The notes: a model not told the origin generated them from the sequence alone. A stretch of DNA of 64,000 nucleotides from Bradyrhizobium mercantei (GCF_001982635.1 NZ_MKFI01000007.1:310001-374000), one strand, 5' to 3'; shown: positions 6,659 to 15,011, counted from the first letter of the stretch. Numbers and translations are program-made.

Positions 6659-8128
6659 ATGGACGCATGTCGGATGGACTGGAAGGCGTACGCATCGATG
6701 CAAGCCGACCCCGCAGCCGCGCTGTCGGAAGCACAGCGCCGCGTGGCCGTCTGCGCCGAACGACGTGATGACGGCCTCGCCCTCGGCGGCCTTGGTCTCC
6801 AGCGGCTTCCCGACGGCATCTCGGCGCTGACGTGGCTGCGGCATCTGGACCTCTACGGCTGCGGCATCACGGATTTTTCGCCGCTCGCAACGCTGTCGAA
6901 CCTGGAATCATTGCAGATCGGATCGATGAAGTGTCCGTTTCCCGGGCTCGACTTCATGTCGGGCTGGACCAGGCTGCAAGCACTCGAGATCCTCACGCCG
7001 TCCGTGGTGGACCTGAGGCCCGCAGCCGCTTGCGCGTCGCTGAAGCGCCTGAACGTCTGGTGCACCCAGGGCCGGATCGACCTGCTCAACCTGGATGCGC
7101 TCGCAACGCTGCAAGGTCTGGAATTCCTGTCGCTCAATGGTGTGCAGTCCGAACGCCTCGACGTGATCGGGCAATGGACCGGATTGAGGGTCGTTCTGCT
7201 GTACGGAACCAGTCTGACCACGCTGACGGGCTTTGAGACTCTGCATCAATTGAAGAGCCTGAGTGTCACCGAAACGTCGGTATCCGACCTCTCGCCGCTC
7301 GCGGGCCTGACGGCGCTGGAGGAGCTGAACCTTCGCGACACCGAGGTCAGCGATCTGTCACCGCTGGCCGGCCTGCCTTCGCTCAACAGCATCGACATCT
7401 CGAACACACAGGTGTCCGATCTGTCGCCGCTGCAACGGCTGGCCAGATGTCAGCGCGAATTCGATCAGATGAAGCGCGCGGAGAATCGGTTCTGGGTCTT
7501 CAAAGGGCTCGAGAGCCTTAAGATAGCGCGCAGCAAGGTCAGCGACATTTCCGCCGTCGGACATCTCGACGGGATCAGACATTTCGATCTCAGCGAGACC
7601 GATGTCTCCTCGATCGCTCCCTTGCACGCCTGCAAGGCATTGTGGAGCCTGGATCTGGCGGGGACCGCGGTCACGGACCTCGGACGCCCAGGCTCGCTAT
7701 CCCAGCTTCAATCCATCAACGCATCGAAAACGCAGATCGCGAACCTGCAAGCACTCGAACCGGCGTCCTCGCTGCAGACGCTGAATATCGCCGAAACAAA
7801 CGTCTCCGACCTGACACCGATCCGGCGCGCCCATGAATGTCGGTCGCTGAATCTGCGCGCGTCGCAGGTGGTTGATATCAGCCAGATCATCGATACCGGC
7901 AAGAACCAGGCCGACCACCGCTACTCTCATGAGGCGCTGGATTTCCGCGATACGCCGGCCTCGCGCGCCAGCGAGCGATGTGCCGAGCTCGCCGCGCTGG
8001 CGGAGACGAGTCCCGGGACATGCTTCCTTGAAACCAAACGCCATCTGCGAGAGCTGGCGTCTCCCAGCGCGCTAGCGCCACGGCGCGGATTTTGGAGCGC
8101 ATTGATCGAGCGTCGCCCGCGCGCCTGA
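6659..8128 (+). CDS. internalin-like leucine-rich-repeat protein
   Basis: 489 residues, no signal peptide and no membrane span. From about residue 45 to 400 it is built of 22-residue leucine-rich repeats of the internalin/SDS22 type; three neighbours carry the core VSDLSPL at exact 66-bp spacing (7280, 7346, 7412). The C-terminal ~70 residues (from about YSHEALDFRD) are non-repetitive and unassigned. LRR proteins bind other proteins; some rhizobial LRR proteins are type III effectors, but I see no NEL ligase domain and no tts box. It follows the MFS gene by 90 bp. A second possible start is the Met six residues in (MDWKAYAS). Confidence 0.8.
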   Translation: MDACRMDWKAYASMQADPAAALSEAQRRVAVCAERRDDGLALGGLGLQRLPDGISALTWLRHLDLYGCGITDFSPLATLSNLESLQIGSMKCPFPGLDFMSGWTRLQALEILTPSVVDLRPAAACASLKRLNVWCTQGRIDLLNLDALATLQGLEFLSLNGVQSERLDVIGQWTGLRVVLLYGTSLTTLTGFETLHQLKSLSVTETSVSDLSPLAGLTALEELNLRDTEVSDLSPLAGLPSLNSIDISNTQVSDLSPLQRLARCQREFDQMKRAENRFWVFKGLESLKIARSKVSDISAVGHLDGIRHFDLSETDVSSIAPLHACKALWSLDLAGTAVTDLGRPGSLSQLQSINASKTQIANLQALEPASSLQTLNIAETNVSDLTPIRRAHECRSLNLRASQVVDISQIIDTGKNQADHRYSHEALDFRDTPASRASERCAELAALAETSPGTCFLETKRHLRELASPSALAPRRGFWSALIERRPRA

Positions 8129-8187
8129 TCTTCTGCCGGGCCGCGGCGAGCGGCAGGCGTACGGAAGCGAGATCGAGGTCGAGTAGC

Positions 8188-8274
8188 CTACGGCATCAAC
8201 ATGGCGATCGCCATGATGATGACCGGGCTCAACCCCATCAGCACGACAAACACGCTGTAAAGTAGGTTGCTCAT
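8188..8274 (-). CDS. 28-residue membrane mini-protein (candidate)
   Basis: ATG at 8274; protein starts MSNLLYSVFVVLMGLSPVII and is almost entirely one hydrophobic helix, ending MLMP. An AGGGGC-like ribosome site lies 7 bases upstream. Same strand as, and 150 bp after, the FixK-linked mini-ORF. Short single-span subunits are common in respiratory oxidases and efflux pumps, but no family can be assigned. Confidence 0.4.
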   Translation of the reverse strand: MSNLLYSVFVVLMGLSPVIIMAIAMLMP

Positions 8275-8426
8275 AACGCCGCCCCTACGTTGGAAGGGGA
8301 AGCTACACCTGCAGGGACTCGGCAGGCCAGTGCAGTTTGTGCCAGCAGCCGACCTTTCGGAGAATTAGCCAGCTATTTCAGACAAATGACCGAAAAAGCT
8401 CCGCAGTGCTCCGGACGCATCGTATC

Positions 8427-8492
8427 TCAAGCAGACAACAGGGCGACGAGCGCCACCACCGCCAACGCGGTCGCGACACACCCTGCGATCAT
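8427..8492 (-). CDS. 21-residue membrane mini-protein downstream of a FixK-type box (candidate)
   Basis: ATG at 8492 with AGGA 7 bases upstream; sequence begins MIAGCVATALAVVALVALLS, a single hydrophobic helix. In-frame Met codons at 8516 (29 aa) and 8531 (34 aa) are alternatives. If the FixK-type box (centre 8558.5) activates at -41.5, transcription would start near 8517, giving a ~25-base leader for the 8492 start and leaving the 8531 start untranscribed. It may be a respiration-linked mini-subunit expressed under low oxygen (inference). Confidence 0.4.
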   Translation of the reverse strand: MIAGCVATALAVVALVALLSA

Positions 8493-8550
8493 GATCCAGT
8501 CCTGATGCTTGGCCATGCCGGACAGGCTCATCCCGGCGATTTCCTGCGGC

Positions 8551-8566
8551 GTTGACCTAGGTCAAC
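8551..8566. promoter_or_regulatory. FixK/FNR-type operator
   Basis: Perfect 16-base palindrome GTTGACCTAGGTCAAC. Its core TTGAC-CTAG-GTCAA fits the FixK2/FNR pattern TTG(A/C)-N8-(T/G)CAA used for microoxic control in Bradyrhizobium. The only nearby downstream candidates are the minus-strand mini-ORFs; the lysR gene ends at 8617 on the upstream side. Confidence 0.6.
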
Positions 8567-8616
8567 CGGGCAAAATCATTCGTCGGCCGCCGAGGTGGAT
8601 CTGAACGCAAGCAGTC

Positions 8617-9534
8617 TCACGCCTCGCGCGCGTAACTCTTCAACCTTGCTTCCAGCACGGCGATCACCTGATCGCGGACCGGGTCGCGGGAGCCTTTCAG
8701 CCAGGCGGCGGCGAGCGGCAGGCGGCCGGCGCTGCTGCCGCGCTTGAGCCTGAGCGGAACGAAGCGCACGCCCGGGATCGCCATCCGCGCGGTCCAGCGC
8801 GGCACGATGGCAACGCCGAGCCGTGCCGCGACCATGTTCACGATGGTCTGCTTCTCGTCGGCGATCTCCTGGATGCGCGGCGTCAGTCCGGCCTCGTCGA
8901 ACAGCTTTGTCGTGAGGTCGTGGCTATGCGGCCGCGAGCGGCGCTCCGGCACGATCAAGGGCTGATCGGCGATGTCGGGCAGCACGATCTGCTTGCGCCG
9001 CGCCAGCGCATGCTTGTGCGACAACGCCACCACGGCGGTTTCCTGCAACAGCGGGACAAACTCGATGCGGCGGTCGGGCCGCTCCGGCGGGCGCACGAAG
9101 GCGAGGTCGAGCGCGCCCGAGAGCAGCTTTGGCAAGAGCCGGATGGTCTTCTCCTCGAGCAGTTGCACGGCGACGTCGGGATGGGCGGCGCGAACGTCGC
9201 GCAGCAGCGGCGGCAGCAGGCCGGCCGCGGCGCTGTCGATCGCGCCGATCCGGAAGCGCCGCGCCTGCGGCTTGCGCAGCCGGCGGCGAAAGCCGTTCTC
9301 GATCGCCTCGGCGCGGCCGAGCAGCGCGCGGCCCTCGCGCAGCAGGGTGGCCCCCTCCTCGGTCAGCGACACCGCACGCGTGGTGCGGGCGAACAGCCGC
9401 ACCCCGAGATCCTCTTCGAGGAGCTTGATGTGGCGCCCCAGCGCCGACGGCATCATCTGCAGCCGCTGCGCGGCACGGCCGAAATGCAGTTCCTCGGCGG
9501 CCGCGACGAAGCAACGGAGCTGGTGCAGTTCCAA
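8617..9534 (-). CDS. LysR-family regulator, likely of tartrate use
   Basis: 305 residues from a TTG start at 9534 (reading ELHQLRCFVAAAEELHFGRA, the classic LysR helix-turn-helix N-terminus). The longer frame to 9687 is rejected because it translates an inverted repeat (peptide LLRRFAPRND). Substrate-binding domain covers about residues 90-295. It faces the tartrate transporter and dehydrogenase genes across a 241-bp gap, the usual position of a LysR activator of a divergent catabolic operon. Confidence 0.85.
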   Translation of the reverse strand: MELHQLRCFVAAAEELHFGRAAQRLQMMPSALGRHIKLLEEDLGVRLFARTTRAVSLTEEGATLLREGRALLGRAEAIENGFRRRLRKPQARRFRIGAIDSAAAGLLPPLLRDVRAAHPDVAVQLLEEKTIRLLPKLLSGALDLAFVRPPERPDRRIEFVPLLQETAVVALSHKHALARRKQIVLPDIADQPLIVPERRSRPHSHDLTTKLFDEAGLTPRIQEIADEKQTIVNMVAARLGVAIVPRWTARMAIPGVRFVPLRLKRGSSAGRLPLAAAWLKGSRDPVRDQVIAVLEARLKSYAREA

Positions 9535-9560
9535 GACGGGTTTACTCCAATGACACTTGC

Positions 9561-9647
9561 CGTCATTGCGAGGAGCGAAGCGACGAAGCAATCCATCCTT
9601 CCGCACACGCGGTGACAATGGATTGCTTCGCTTCGCTCGCAATGACG
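9561..9647. repeat. 87-bp inverted repeat
   Basis: Begins CGTCATTGCGAGGAGCGAAG and ends with its near complement (TTCGCTCGCAATGACG), with a short central spacer. This is a common Bradyrhizobium intergenic repeat. It lies inside the regulator/transporter promoter region. Confidence 0.8.
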
Positions 9648-9775
9648 GAACCAGAATTATATCATTTTTTTGTATAAACCGGCGCACCTTGAAGCGGAAG
9701 GGCGCGGCCTTCTAGGCTTTCCGGTGGTGCGGCGAAACGCGCCGTTCCAACAACAAGACGAACCCGGGGAAGCCC

Positions 9776-11089
9776 ATGGAAAGCCAGCTTGGCACGCGCG
9801 TGTTGCGCAAGATCTCACTGCGCATCGTGCCGTTCATCATGCTGCTGTACTTCGTGGCCTTCATCGACCGCGTCAATATCGGCTTCGCCTCGCTGACCAT
9901 GAACAAGGACATCGGCCTCTCGCCGACGGTCTACGGTTTCGGCGCCGGTATCTTCTTCTGGGGCTACTTCCTGTTCGAGGTGCCCTCCAACATCATCCTG
10001 CACAAGATCGGCGCACGGATCTGGATCGCGCGCGTCATGATCACCTGGGGTATCGTTTCGGCGGCGATGGCGCTGGTACAGGGCGCGACCAGCTTCTATG
10101 TGCTGCGCTTCCTGCTCGGCGCGGCCGAAGCCGGCTTCTTCCCCGGCATCATCCTCTATCTGTCCTACTGGTTCCCGGCGCGGCAGCGCGCCGCCGTCAC
10201 CGCGCTGTTCATGGCCGCGGCGCCGCTCTCGACCGTGCTCGGCTCGCCGGTCTCGGGCGCGCTGCTGGAGATGGACGGCATGCTCGGCTTCAAGGGCTGG
10301 CAATGGCTGTTCGTGCTCGAAGCCGTGCCTGCCGTGCTGCTCGGCTTCGTCGTGCTCGGCTTCCTCACCGACCGCCCGGAGCAGGCCCGATGGCTCGCCG
10401 ACGACGAGCGCGCCTGGCTGGTCAAGACCATGAAGGCCGAGACCGACGGCAAGGCCGCGACCGCGAGCCACAGCATCTGGCGCGGGTTGGCCGATCCGCG
10501 CGTGCTGGCGCTGGCGCTGGTCTATTTCGGCACCTCGGCCGGGCTCTACACGCTTGGTGTGTGGGCGCCGCAGATCATCAAGCAGTTCGGCCTGTCGTCG
10601 ATCCAGGTCGGCTTCCTCAACGCAGTACCGGCGACCATCGCGGTGATCGCGATGGTGCTGTGGGCGCGGCATTCCGACCGCACCGGCGAGCGCACCTGGC
10701 ACGTGGTGCTGGCCTGCCTGATGGCGGCGGCGGGACTTGCGCTGGCCGGGATGTGGACCGGGCTTGTTGCCGTGATCGCCGCGCTGACGCTGGTCAATAT
10801 CGGCATCTCCTCGTCGAAGCCGCCGCTGTGGAGCATGCCGACCATGTTCCTGTCGGGCTCGGCCGCCGCGGCCGGGATCGCCACCATCAACTCGATCGGC
10901 AATCTCGGCGGCTTCGTCGGGCCGGCGATGATCGGCTGGATCAAGGACCGCACCGGCAGTTTCGAGGGCGGCCTGTATTTCGTCGCCGGCCTCCTGGTGC
11001 TGTCCGCCGTGCTCACGCTGCTGCTGTCGCGTGCGCAAGGCGCGCCGGCTGCGGCCGAACCGCACCCCAATCCCATGCAAACCCGCTAA
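9776..11089 (+). CDS. MFS transporter, anion:cation symporter family, probable tartrate transporter
   Basis: 437 residues with about 12 spans. The N-terminus (RIVPFIMLLYFVAFIDRVNI) and following GFASLTMNKDIGLSPTVYG are typical of ACS-family carriers such as TtuB and phthalate permeases. ATG 9776 follows GGGGAAGCCC. It is 21 bp upstream of a tartrate dehydrogenase gene, so tartrate or a related dicarboxylate is the probable substrate (inference from context). Confidence 0.85.
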   Translation: MESQLGTRVLRKISLRIVPFIMLLYFVAFIDRVNIGFASLTMNKDIGLSPTVYGFGAGIFFWGYFLFEVPSNIILHKIGARIWIARVMITWGIVSAAMALVQGATSFYVLRFLLGAAEAGFFPGIILYLSYWFPARQRAAVTALFMAAAPLSTVLGSPVSGALLEMDGMLGFKGWQWLFVLEAVPAVLLGFVVLGFLTDRPEQARWLADDERAWLVKTMKAETDGKAATASHSIWRGLADPRVLALALVYFGTSAGLYTLGVWAPQIIKQFGLSSIQVGFLNAVPATIAVIAMVLWARHSDRTGERTWHVVLACLMAAAGLALAGMWTGLVAVIAALTLVNIGISSSKPPLWSMPTMFLSGSAAAAGIATINSIGNLGGFVGPAMIGWIKDRTGSFEGGLYFVAGLLVLSAVLTLLLSRAQGAPAAAEPHPNPMQTR

Positions 11090-11110
11090 CGACAGATCCG
11101 GAGACAAATC

Positions 11111-12184
11111 ATGCGTACCCATTCCATCGCCGCCATCCCCGCCGACGGCATCGGCCCCGAAGTGATCTCCGCGGGCGTCCGCGTGCTGCAGGCGCTGGCC
11201 AAGCGCTCGGGCGACATCAGCTTCAACGTCAAGACCTTCGATTGGGGCTCGGACTATTACAAGAAGCACGGCGTGATGATGCCGGCCGACGGGCTCGCCG
11301 ATCTGAAAAACTTCGACGCGATCTATTTCGGCGCGGTCGGCGCGCCCGACGTGCCCGACCACATCACGCTGTGGGGCCTGCGTCTGCCGATCTGCCAGGG
11401 TTTTGACCAGTACGCCAATGTGCGGCCGACCAAGATCCTGCCCGGCGTCGCCTCGCCGCTGCGCAATGTCGGCGTCGGCGATCTCGACTGGGTGATCGTG
11501 CGCGAGAATTCCGAGGGCGAATATGCCGGGATGGGCGGCCGCGCCCACAGGGGCCTGCCGGAGGAAGTCGGTACCGAGGTCGCGGTCTTCACCCGCGTCG
11601 GCGTGACGCGGATCATGCGCTACGCATTCCAGCTCGCGCAGTCGCGGCCGCGCAAGTTCCTGACCGTGGTGACCAAGTCGAACGCGCAGCGCCACGGCAT
11701 GGTGATGTGGGACGAGATCGCCGCCGAAGTGGCGAAGGACTTTCCTGACGTGACCTGGGACAAGATGCTGGTCGACGCCATGACGGTGCGGATGACGCTC
11801 AATCCGAAGAGCCTCGACACCATCGTGGCGACCAACCTGCACGCCGACATCCTGTCGGATCTCGCAGGTGCCCTGGCCGGCAGCCTCGGCGTGGCGCCGA
11901 CCGGCAACATCGACCCGCAGCGCCGCTTCCCTTCGATGTTCGAGCCGATCCACGGCTCGGCCTTCGACATCACCGGCAAGGGCATCGCCAACCCGGTGGC
12001 GACCTTCTGGACCGGTGCGCAGATGCTCGAGCATCTCGGCGAAAAGGACGCCGCCGCGCGCCTGATGGCGGCCGTCGAGAAAGTCTGCGCGGCCGGCGTG
12101 CTGACGCCCGATGTCGGCGGCAAGGCGACGACGAAGGAAGTGACGGACGCCGTGATCGACGCGATCCATGGGTCGAATGTGTGA
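11111..12184 (+). CDS. ttuC: tartrate dehydrogenase/decarboxylase
   Basis: 357 residues, isocitrate/isopropylmalate dehydrogenase superfamily. Seen: N-terminal IPADGIGPEV, the tartrate-type loop FGAVGAPDVPDHITLWGLRL, substrate Arg/Tyr region RENSEGEYAG, metal Asp residues in ATNLHADILSDLAG, and the NAD-binding stretch EPIHGSAFDITGKGIANP. The family oxidises L-tartrate (and D-malate) with NAD and Mn2+. It forms an operon with the upstream transporter. The last codons (IHGSNV) coincide with a 19-base segment repeated at 13298-13316, so the natural C-terminus may have been modified by a repeat. Confidence 0.9.
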   Translation: MRTHSIAAIPADGIGPEVISAGVRVLQALAKRSGDISFNVKTFDWGSDYYKKHGVMMPADGLADLKNFDAIYFGAVGAPDVPDHITLWGLRLPICQGFDQYANVRPTKILPGVASPLRNVGVGDLDWVIVRENSEGEYAGMGGRAHRGLPEEVGTEVAVFTRVGVTRIMRYAFQLAQSRPRKFLTVVTKSNAQRHGMVMWDEIAAEVAKDFPDVTWDKMLVDAMTVRMTLNPKSLDTIVATNLHADILSDLAGALAGSLGVAPTGNIDPQRRFPSMFEPIHGSAFDITGKGIANPVATFWTGAQMLEHLGEKDAAARLMAAVEKVCAAGVLTPDVGGKATTKEVTDAVIDAIHGSNV

Positions 12185-12470
12185 GGAGCGGTTGCGTCGC
12201 CACATGATGCAGTGAGGCGAGCACGCCGGCAGGGCTCCCTCCCCCCTTGCGGGGGAGGGTCGGGGAGAGGGGTACCGCTTGCTCTGCTCTCCATTAGAAA
12301 CGGCGATGCACGCTACGCAGGTTGATGCAGCGCTGTCTCCTCTCGCATCGTGCCCGGGGCCACCCCTCTCCCCACCCTCTCCCGCAAGGGGAGAGGGAGC
12401 CTGACGAAGGTGCTCACCTGACGAAGGAAGCAGTACGCCCGCCACCGATACCGCAACCGGGGACAGAACC
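12185..12470. other. intergenic region filled by a palindromic repeat
   Basis: Apart from the ~169-bp repeat (12233-12401) nothing is seen except the ribosome site of the HAD gene (GGGGACAGAACC before GTG 12471). Confidence 0.7.
12233..12401. repeat. CTCCCTCCCC-type inverted repeat, copy 1
   Basis: ~169-bp unit with terminal arms GGCTCCCT...AGGGAGCC and inner palindrome CCCCTTGCGGGGGAGG. Related units lie at 13365-13531 and 40681-40855; flanking bases are also shared with the copy at 13365. Confidence 0.8.
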
Positions 12471-13283
12471 GTGCTACCCGATCTGACCAGACGACGCTTT
12501 GTGACCGCTGGAGGACTATCGATCATGGCCGCGATGACGGGGATGCAGCCGGCAAGGGCCGCGACGTGGCGCGATGAGATCCGCGCCATCGCGTTCGACG
12601 TGCAGGGGACCTGCGTCGACTTCTATCAGCCGATCCTGCGTGCCGGGCAGACCGTCAACGCCGCGAAGGGGCTTGCGCTCGACTGGGCAAAGCTCTCGGG
12701 CGAATGGCGCGATCTCTATCGGGTCGCGCTCGACGAGGTGATCGCCGGCAAGCGGCCATGGATCCGGGTCGACCGCATCTATCGCGAGGCGCTCGACGTG
12801 CTGCTCGATCGCCACGGGCTGTCGGAGGCTTTTTCCAAAGACGAGCGCGACGAGTTGAATACGGTGTGGAGCAAGCTCGACGCCTGGCCCGACAGCGTCG
12901 AAGGCCTTGCCCGCCTGCGCAGCCGCTTCGTGACCTCGACATTGTCGAATGCCGGCATGGCCGCCGTGGTGGCGGTGGTCAAGCACGCCGGGCTGCCGTT
13001 CGACGCCCTGCTGACCGCGGAGCTCGCACACAGCTACAAGCCCTCACCCGCGGTGTATCAGCTCGCCGTCGACTATCTCGGTTATCCCGCCGACACGATC
13101 CTGATGGTCGCCTGCCACAAATACGACCTGAAGGCCGCCCGCGCCTTCGGCATGCGCACCGCGTTCGTCGCCCGCCCGCTGGAGTTCGGGCCTGCGGCGA
13201 AGGTCGACGTCGCGCCGGAATCCTGGTTCGACCTCCACGTCGACAACTTTACGCAGCTCGCCGACGCGCTCGTGCCGGCGTGA
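12471..13283 (+). CDS. Tat-exported haloacid dehalogenase-like hydrolase (type II)
   Basis: 270 residues from GTG 12471. The N-terminus carries a twin-arginine signal (TRRRFVTAGG) and a cleavage-like ARA|AT near residue 31. The body is a HAD hydrolase: nucleophile motif FDVQGTCVD, later Ser/Asn motif STLSNAG, Lys in SYKPSP, and acidic motif in MVACHKYDLKAA. It resembles L-2-haloacid dehalogenases, which are normally cytoplasmic, so the Tat signal is unusual. It lies after the tartrate genes, separated by a repeat; a shared pathway is not proven. Confidence 0.8.
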   Translation: MLPDLTRRRFVTAGGLSIMAAMTGMQPARAATWRDEIRAIAFDVQGTCVDFYQPILRAGQTVNAAKGLALDWAKLSGEWRDLYRVALDEVIAGKRPWIRVDRIYREALDVLLDRHGLSEAFSKDERDELNTVWSKLDAWPDSVEGLARLRSRFVTSTLSNAGMAAVVAVVKHAGLPFDALLTAELAHSYKPSPAVYQLAVDYLGYPADTILMVACHKYDLKAARAFGMRTAFVARPLEFGPAAKVDVAPESWFDLHVDNFTQLADALVPA

Positions 13284-13364
13284 CGATGCGCGGGCCCGAT
13301 CCATGGGTCGAATGTGCAGCGGCGTTCGGATCGCCGCATCGCAGTGAGGCGAGCACACTGGTAG

Positions 13365-13531
13365 GGCTCCCTCCCCGCTTGCGGGGGAGGGTTGGGGAGA
13401 GGGGTACCGCTTGCTCCGCTGCTGATTGATGGCGGACAATATCTTCGCAGGTAGACGTCCGTTGATACAGTCGAACCGACGTCTCGCTTCTCGCCCGGGG
13501 CCACCCCTCTCCCGCAAGGGGAGAGGGAGCC
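13365..13531. repeat. CTCCCTCCCC-type inverted repeat, copy 2
   Basis: ~167-bp unit with the same arms and inner palindrome as at 12233. Upstream flank 13298-13316 repeats 19 bases found at 12163-12181 in the end of ttuC. Confidence 0.8.
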
Positions 13532-13548
13532 TGAGAGGTGCGCGCACC

Positions 13549-14313
13549 TTACGCAGACGCGCCCGCTTCCGCGCAATTGGTCAGCCGCGCCGGCACGCCG
13601 ACGGCGGTGCAGCCGGCGGGCACGTCCGACGTCACCAGCGCGCCGGCGCCGATCTTGGCGAAATCGCCGATTGAGAGATTGCCGATCACGGTCGCGCCCG
13701 CACTCAGGAATACGCCGTGACCGATCTTCGGTGCGCGGCGCGGATCATCCTGATGCCGCGCGATGGTGACGTTCTGCAAAATCGTGACCTCGTCGCCGAT
13801 TTCGGCCAGCGCGCCGATGATGATGCCGGTGCCGTGATCGAGGAAAACCGCCGTTCCGATCCGGGCCGACGGATGAATGCTGATCTGCAACTGATCCGCC
13901 GTCGCGCTCTGCATCAGTAGTGCAAGGTCGGGCCGATCCTGGCGCCACAGCCAGTTCGAGACGCGCCAGGCTTGCAGCGCGACATAACCCTTGAAGTTCA
14001 GGAGCGGCGGCAGCAAGCCCGTGATCGCCGGGTCGCGGCGCACGATCGCTGTGAGATCGATGGCGGCGGCATCGACGAGCGCGGGCTCGGCTGCATAGGC
14101 CTCGCGCGCGGTCCGCATGAACTGCGCGCGATCGGCATCGGTGCGGCAGATAGCACGGCCAATCAGGAAAGCGAGCGCGCCGCCGAGGTCGCCCTGATCG
14201 AGGATGAAGGCGGCCGACGCTTCGAGGAACGGATCGGCAGCGATTGCGGTTTCCGCCTCGCGCCGGATCGCAAGCCAGAGGTCGTCGGAACTCATTGTCG
14301 CTTCTGCCGTCAT
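13549..14313 (-). CDS. cysE: serine O-acetyltransferase
   Basis: 254 residues from ATG 14313 (MTAEATMSSDDLWLAIRREA), chosen because GAGGCGAAG precedes it; a Met 18 residues upstream and one 6 residues downstream are alternatives. The N-terminal helical domain is followed by a left-handed beta-helix with hexapeptide repeats (ISIHPSARIGTAVFLDHGTG, then ATVIGNLSIGDFAKIGAGA). It makes O-acetylserine for cysteine synthesis. No cysK lies beside it, so it appears to be a stand-alone gene. Confidence 0.9.
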   Translation of the reverse strand: MTAEATMSSDDLWLAIRREAETAIAADPFLEASAAFILDQGDLGGALAFLIGRAICRTDADRAQFMRTAREAYAAEPALVDAAAIDLTAIVRRDPAITGLLPPLLNFKGYVALQAWRVSNWLWRQDRPDLALLMQSATADQLQISIHPSARIGTAVFLDHGTGIIIGALAEIGDEVTILQNVTIARHQDDPRRAPKIGHGVFLSAGATVIGNLSIGDFAKIGAGALVTSDVPAGCTAVGVPARLTNCAEAGASA

Positions 14314-14368
14314 GGTCTTCGCCTCATCGTCCGGCGATAGAGTGGGCACGTCCAACACAAAATGCAAA

Positions 14369-14397
14369 CCGCCCGCTTGCTCATCGCAAACGGGCGG
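14369..14397 (-). terminator. hairpin terminator downstream of the DUF2852 gene
   Basis: 12-bp stem (gccgcccgtttgc-type, one G·U pair) with a 5-base loop, followed on the minus strand by TTTGCATTTTG. It lies 90 bp after the DUF2852 stop and just upstream of cysE. Confidence 0.55.
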
Positions 14398-14486
14398 CTC
14401 AGGGCCATCAGGTTCTATGGGGGCACATCGCCTGAAGGCTAGCGTTTGCCTCGCGTGATCAGCCTTGCAGGATTAGCTTTGCAGGA

Positions 14487-14993
14487 TCAGCTCTGCGGCG
14501 GCTGGTCGTTCGGCGGGGTCGGACGGGTCTTGTGCTGCGCCATGAAGGCGTCGAACTCTTCCTTGTCCTTGGCGTGGCGCAGGCGATCGAGGAAGTTCTT
14601 GAACTCGACCTGCTCTTCCTCGAGGCGGCGCAGCGTATCCTGGCGGTACTCGTCGAAGGCGCGGTTGCCGCTGGAGGGCGGGCCGAAGCCGCCGAACGGG
14701 AAGCCGCGGCGCTCCATGCGGCTCTTCATCCGCTCCATCTTGTCCTGCATGCGCTCCATCTTGTTCTGCCAGCGATCCATGTCGTTGTGACTCCAACAGG
14801 CCATTTTTCTGCTCCCGAGTGTGAAAAAGAGAAGGGCGAGGCCGATCGGCCACCAGATCATGAAGCCGAGGATGATCCCGGCGATCTTCAGGGGATGCCA
14901 CGGCGTCGCGTAGAAGTAGGGACGGTAGGGCTCTTCAACGGGGCCGCGCCAGCGATTGACATCAGCGGTGTAGGCCATTTCCTTCTCCATCAC
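14487..14993 (-). CDS. DUF2852 membrane protein
   Basis: 168 residues. One strong hydrophobic segment (about 36-60, IAGIILGFMIWWPIGLALLFF) is followed by a charged coiled-coil region (NDMDRWQNKMERMQDKMERM) and a C-terminal helical tail ending in Pro/Gln. It matches my memory of the DUF2852 family of alphaproteobacteria, whose role is unknown. A perfect 19-bp palindrome 18 bp upstream of the start is shared with the neighbouring TetR gene, so its expression is probably repressed by that regulator. An internal start at Met 6 (MAYTADVN) is possible. Confidence 0.8.
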   Translation of the reverse strand: MMEKEMAYTADVNRWRGPVEEPYRPYFYATPWHPLKIAGIILGFMIWWPIGLALLFFTLGSRKMACWSHNDMDRWQNKMERMQDKMERMKSRMERRGFPFGGFGPPSSGNRAFDEYRQDTLRRLEEEQVEFKNFLDRLRHAKDKEEFDAFMAQHKTRPTPPNDQPPQS

Positions 14994-15011
14994 GGCATGA
15001 CGCCGTTGTGA

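Larger units (their letters stand above)
8129..8616. other. intergenic region with FixK-type box and two mini-ORFs
   Basis: No long gene. On the minus strand there is a palindromic FixK/FNR-type site followed by two very short ORFs that each code one membrane span (8427-8492 and 8188-8274). Longer frames on the plus strand have no hydrophobic or conserved features and are rejected. Confidence 0.6.

Noticed and set aside
9535..9687. N-terminal extension of the LysR gene
   Set aside because: It translates the inverted repeat at 9561-9647; the conserved LysR start is the TTG at 9534.
9815..12589. 924-residue minus-strand frame
   Set aside because: It is antisense to the tartrate transporter and dehydrogenase, which have full family motifs; the peptide is low-complexity Arg/Asp/Gly/His.
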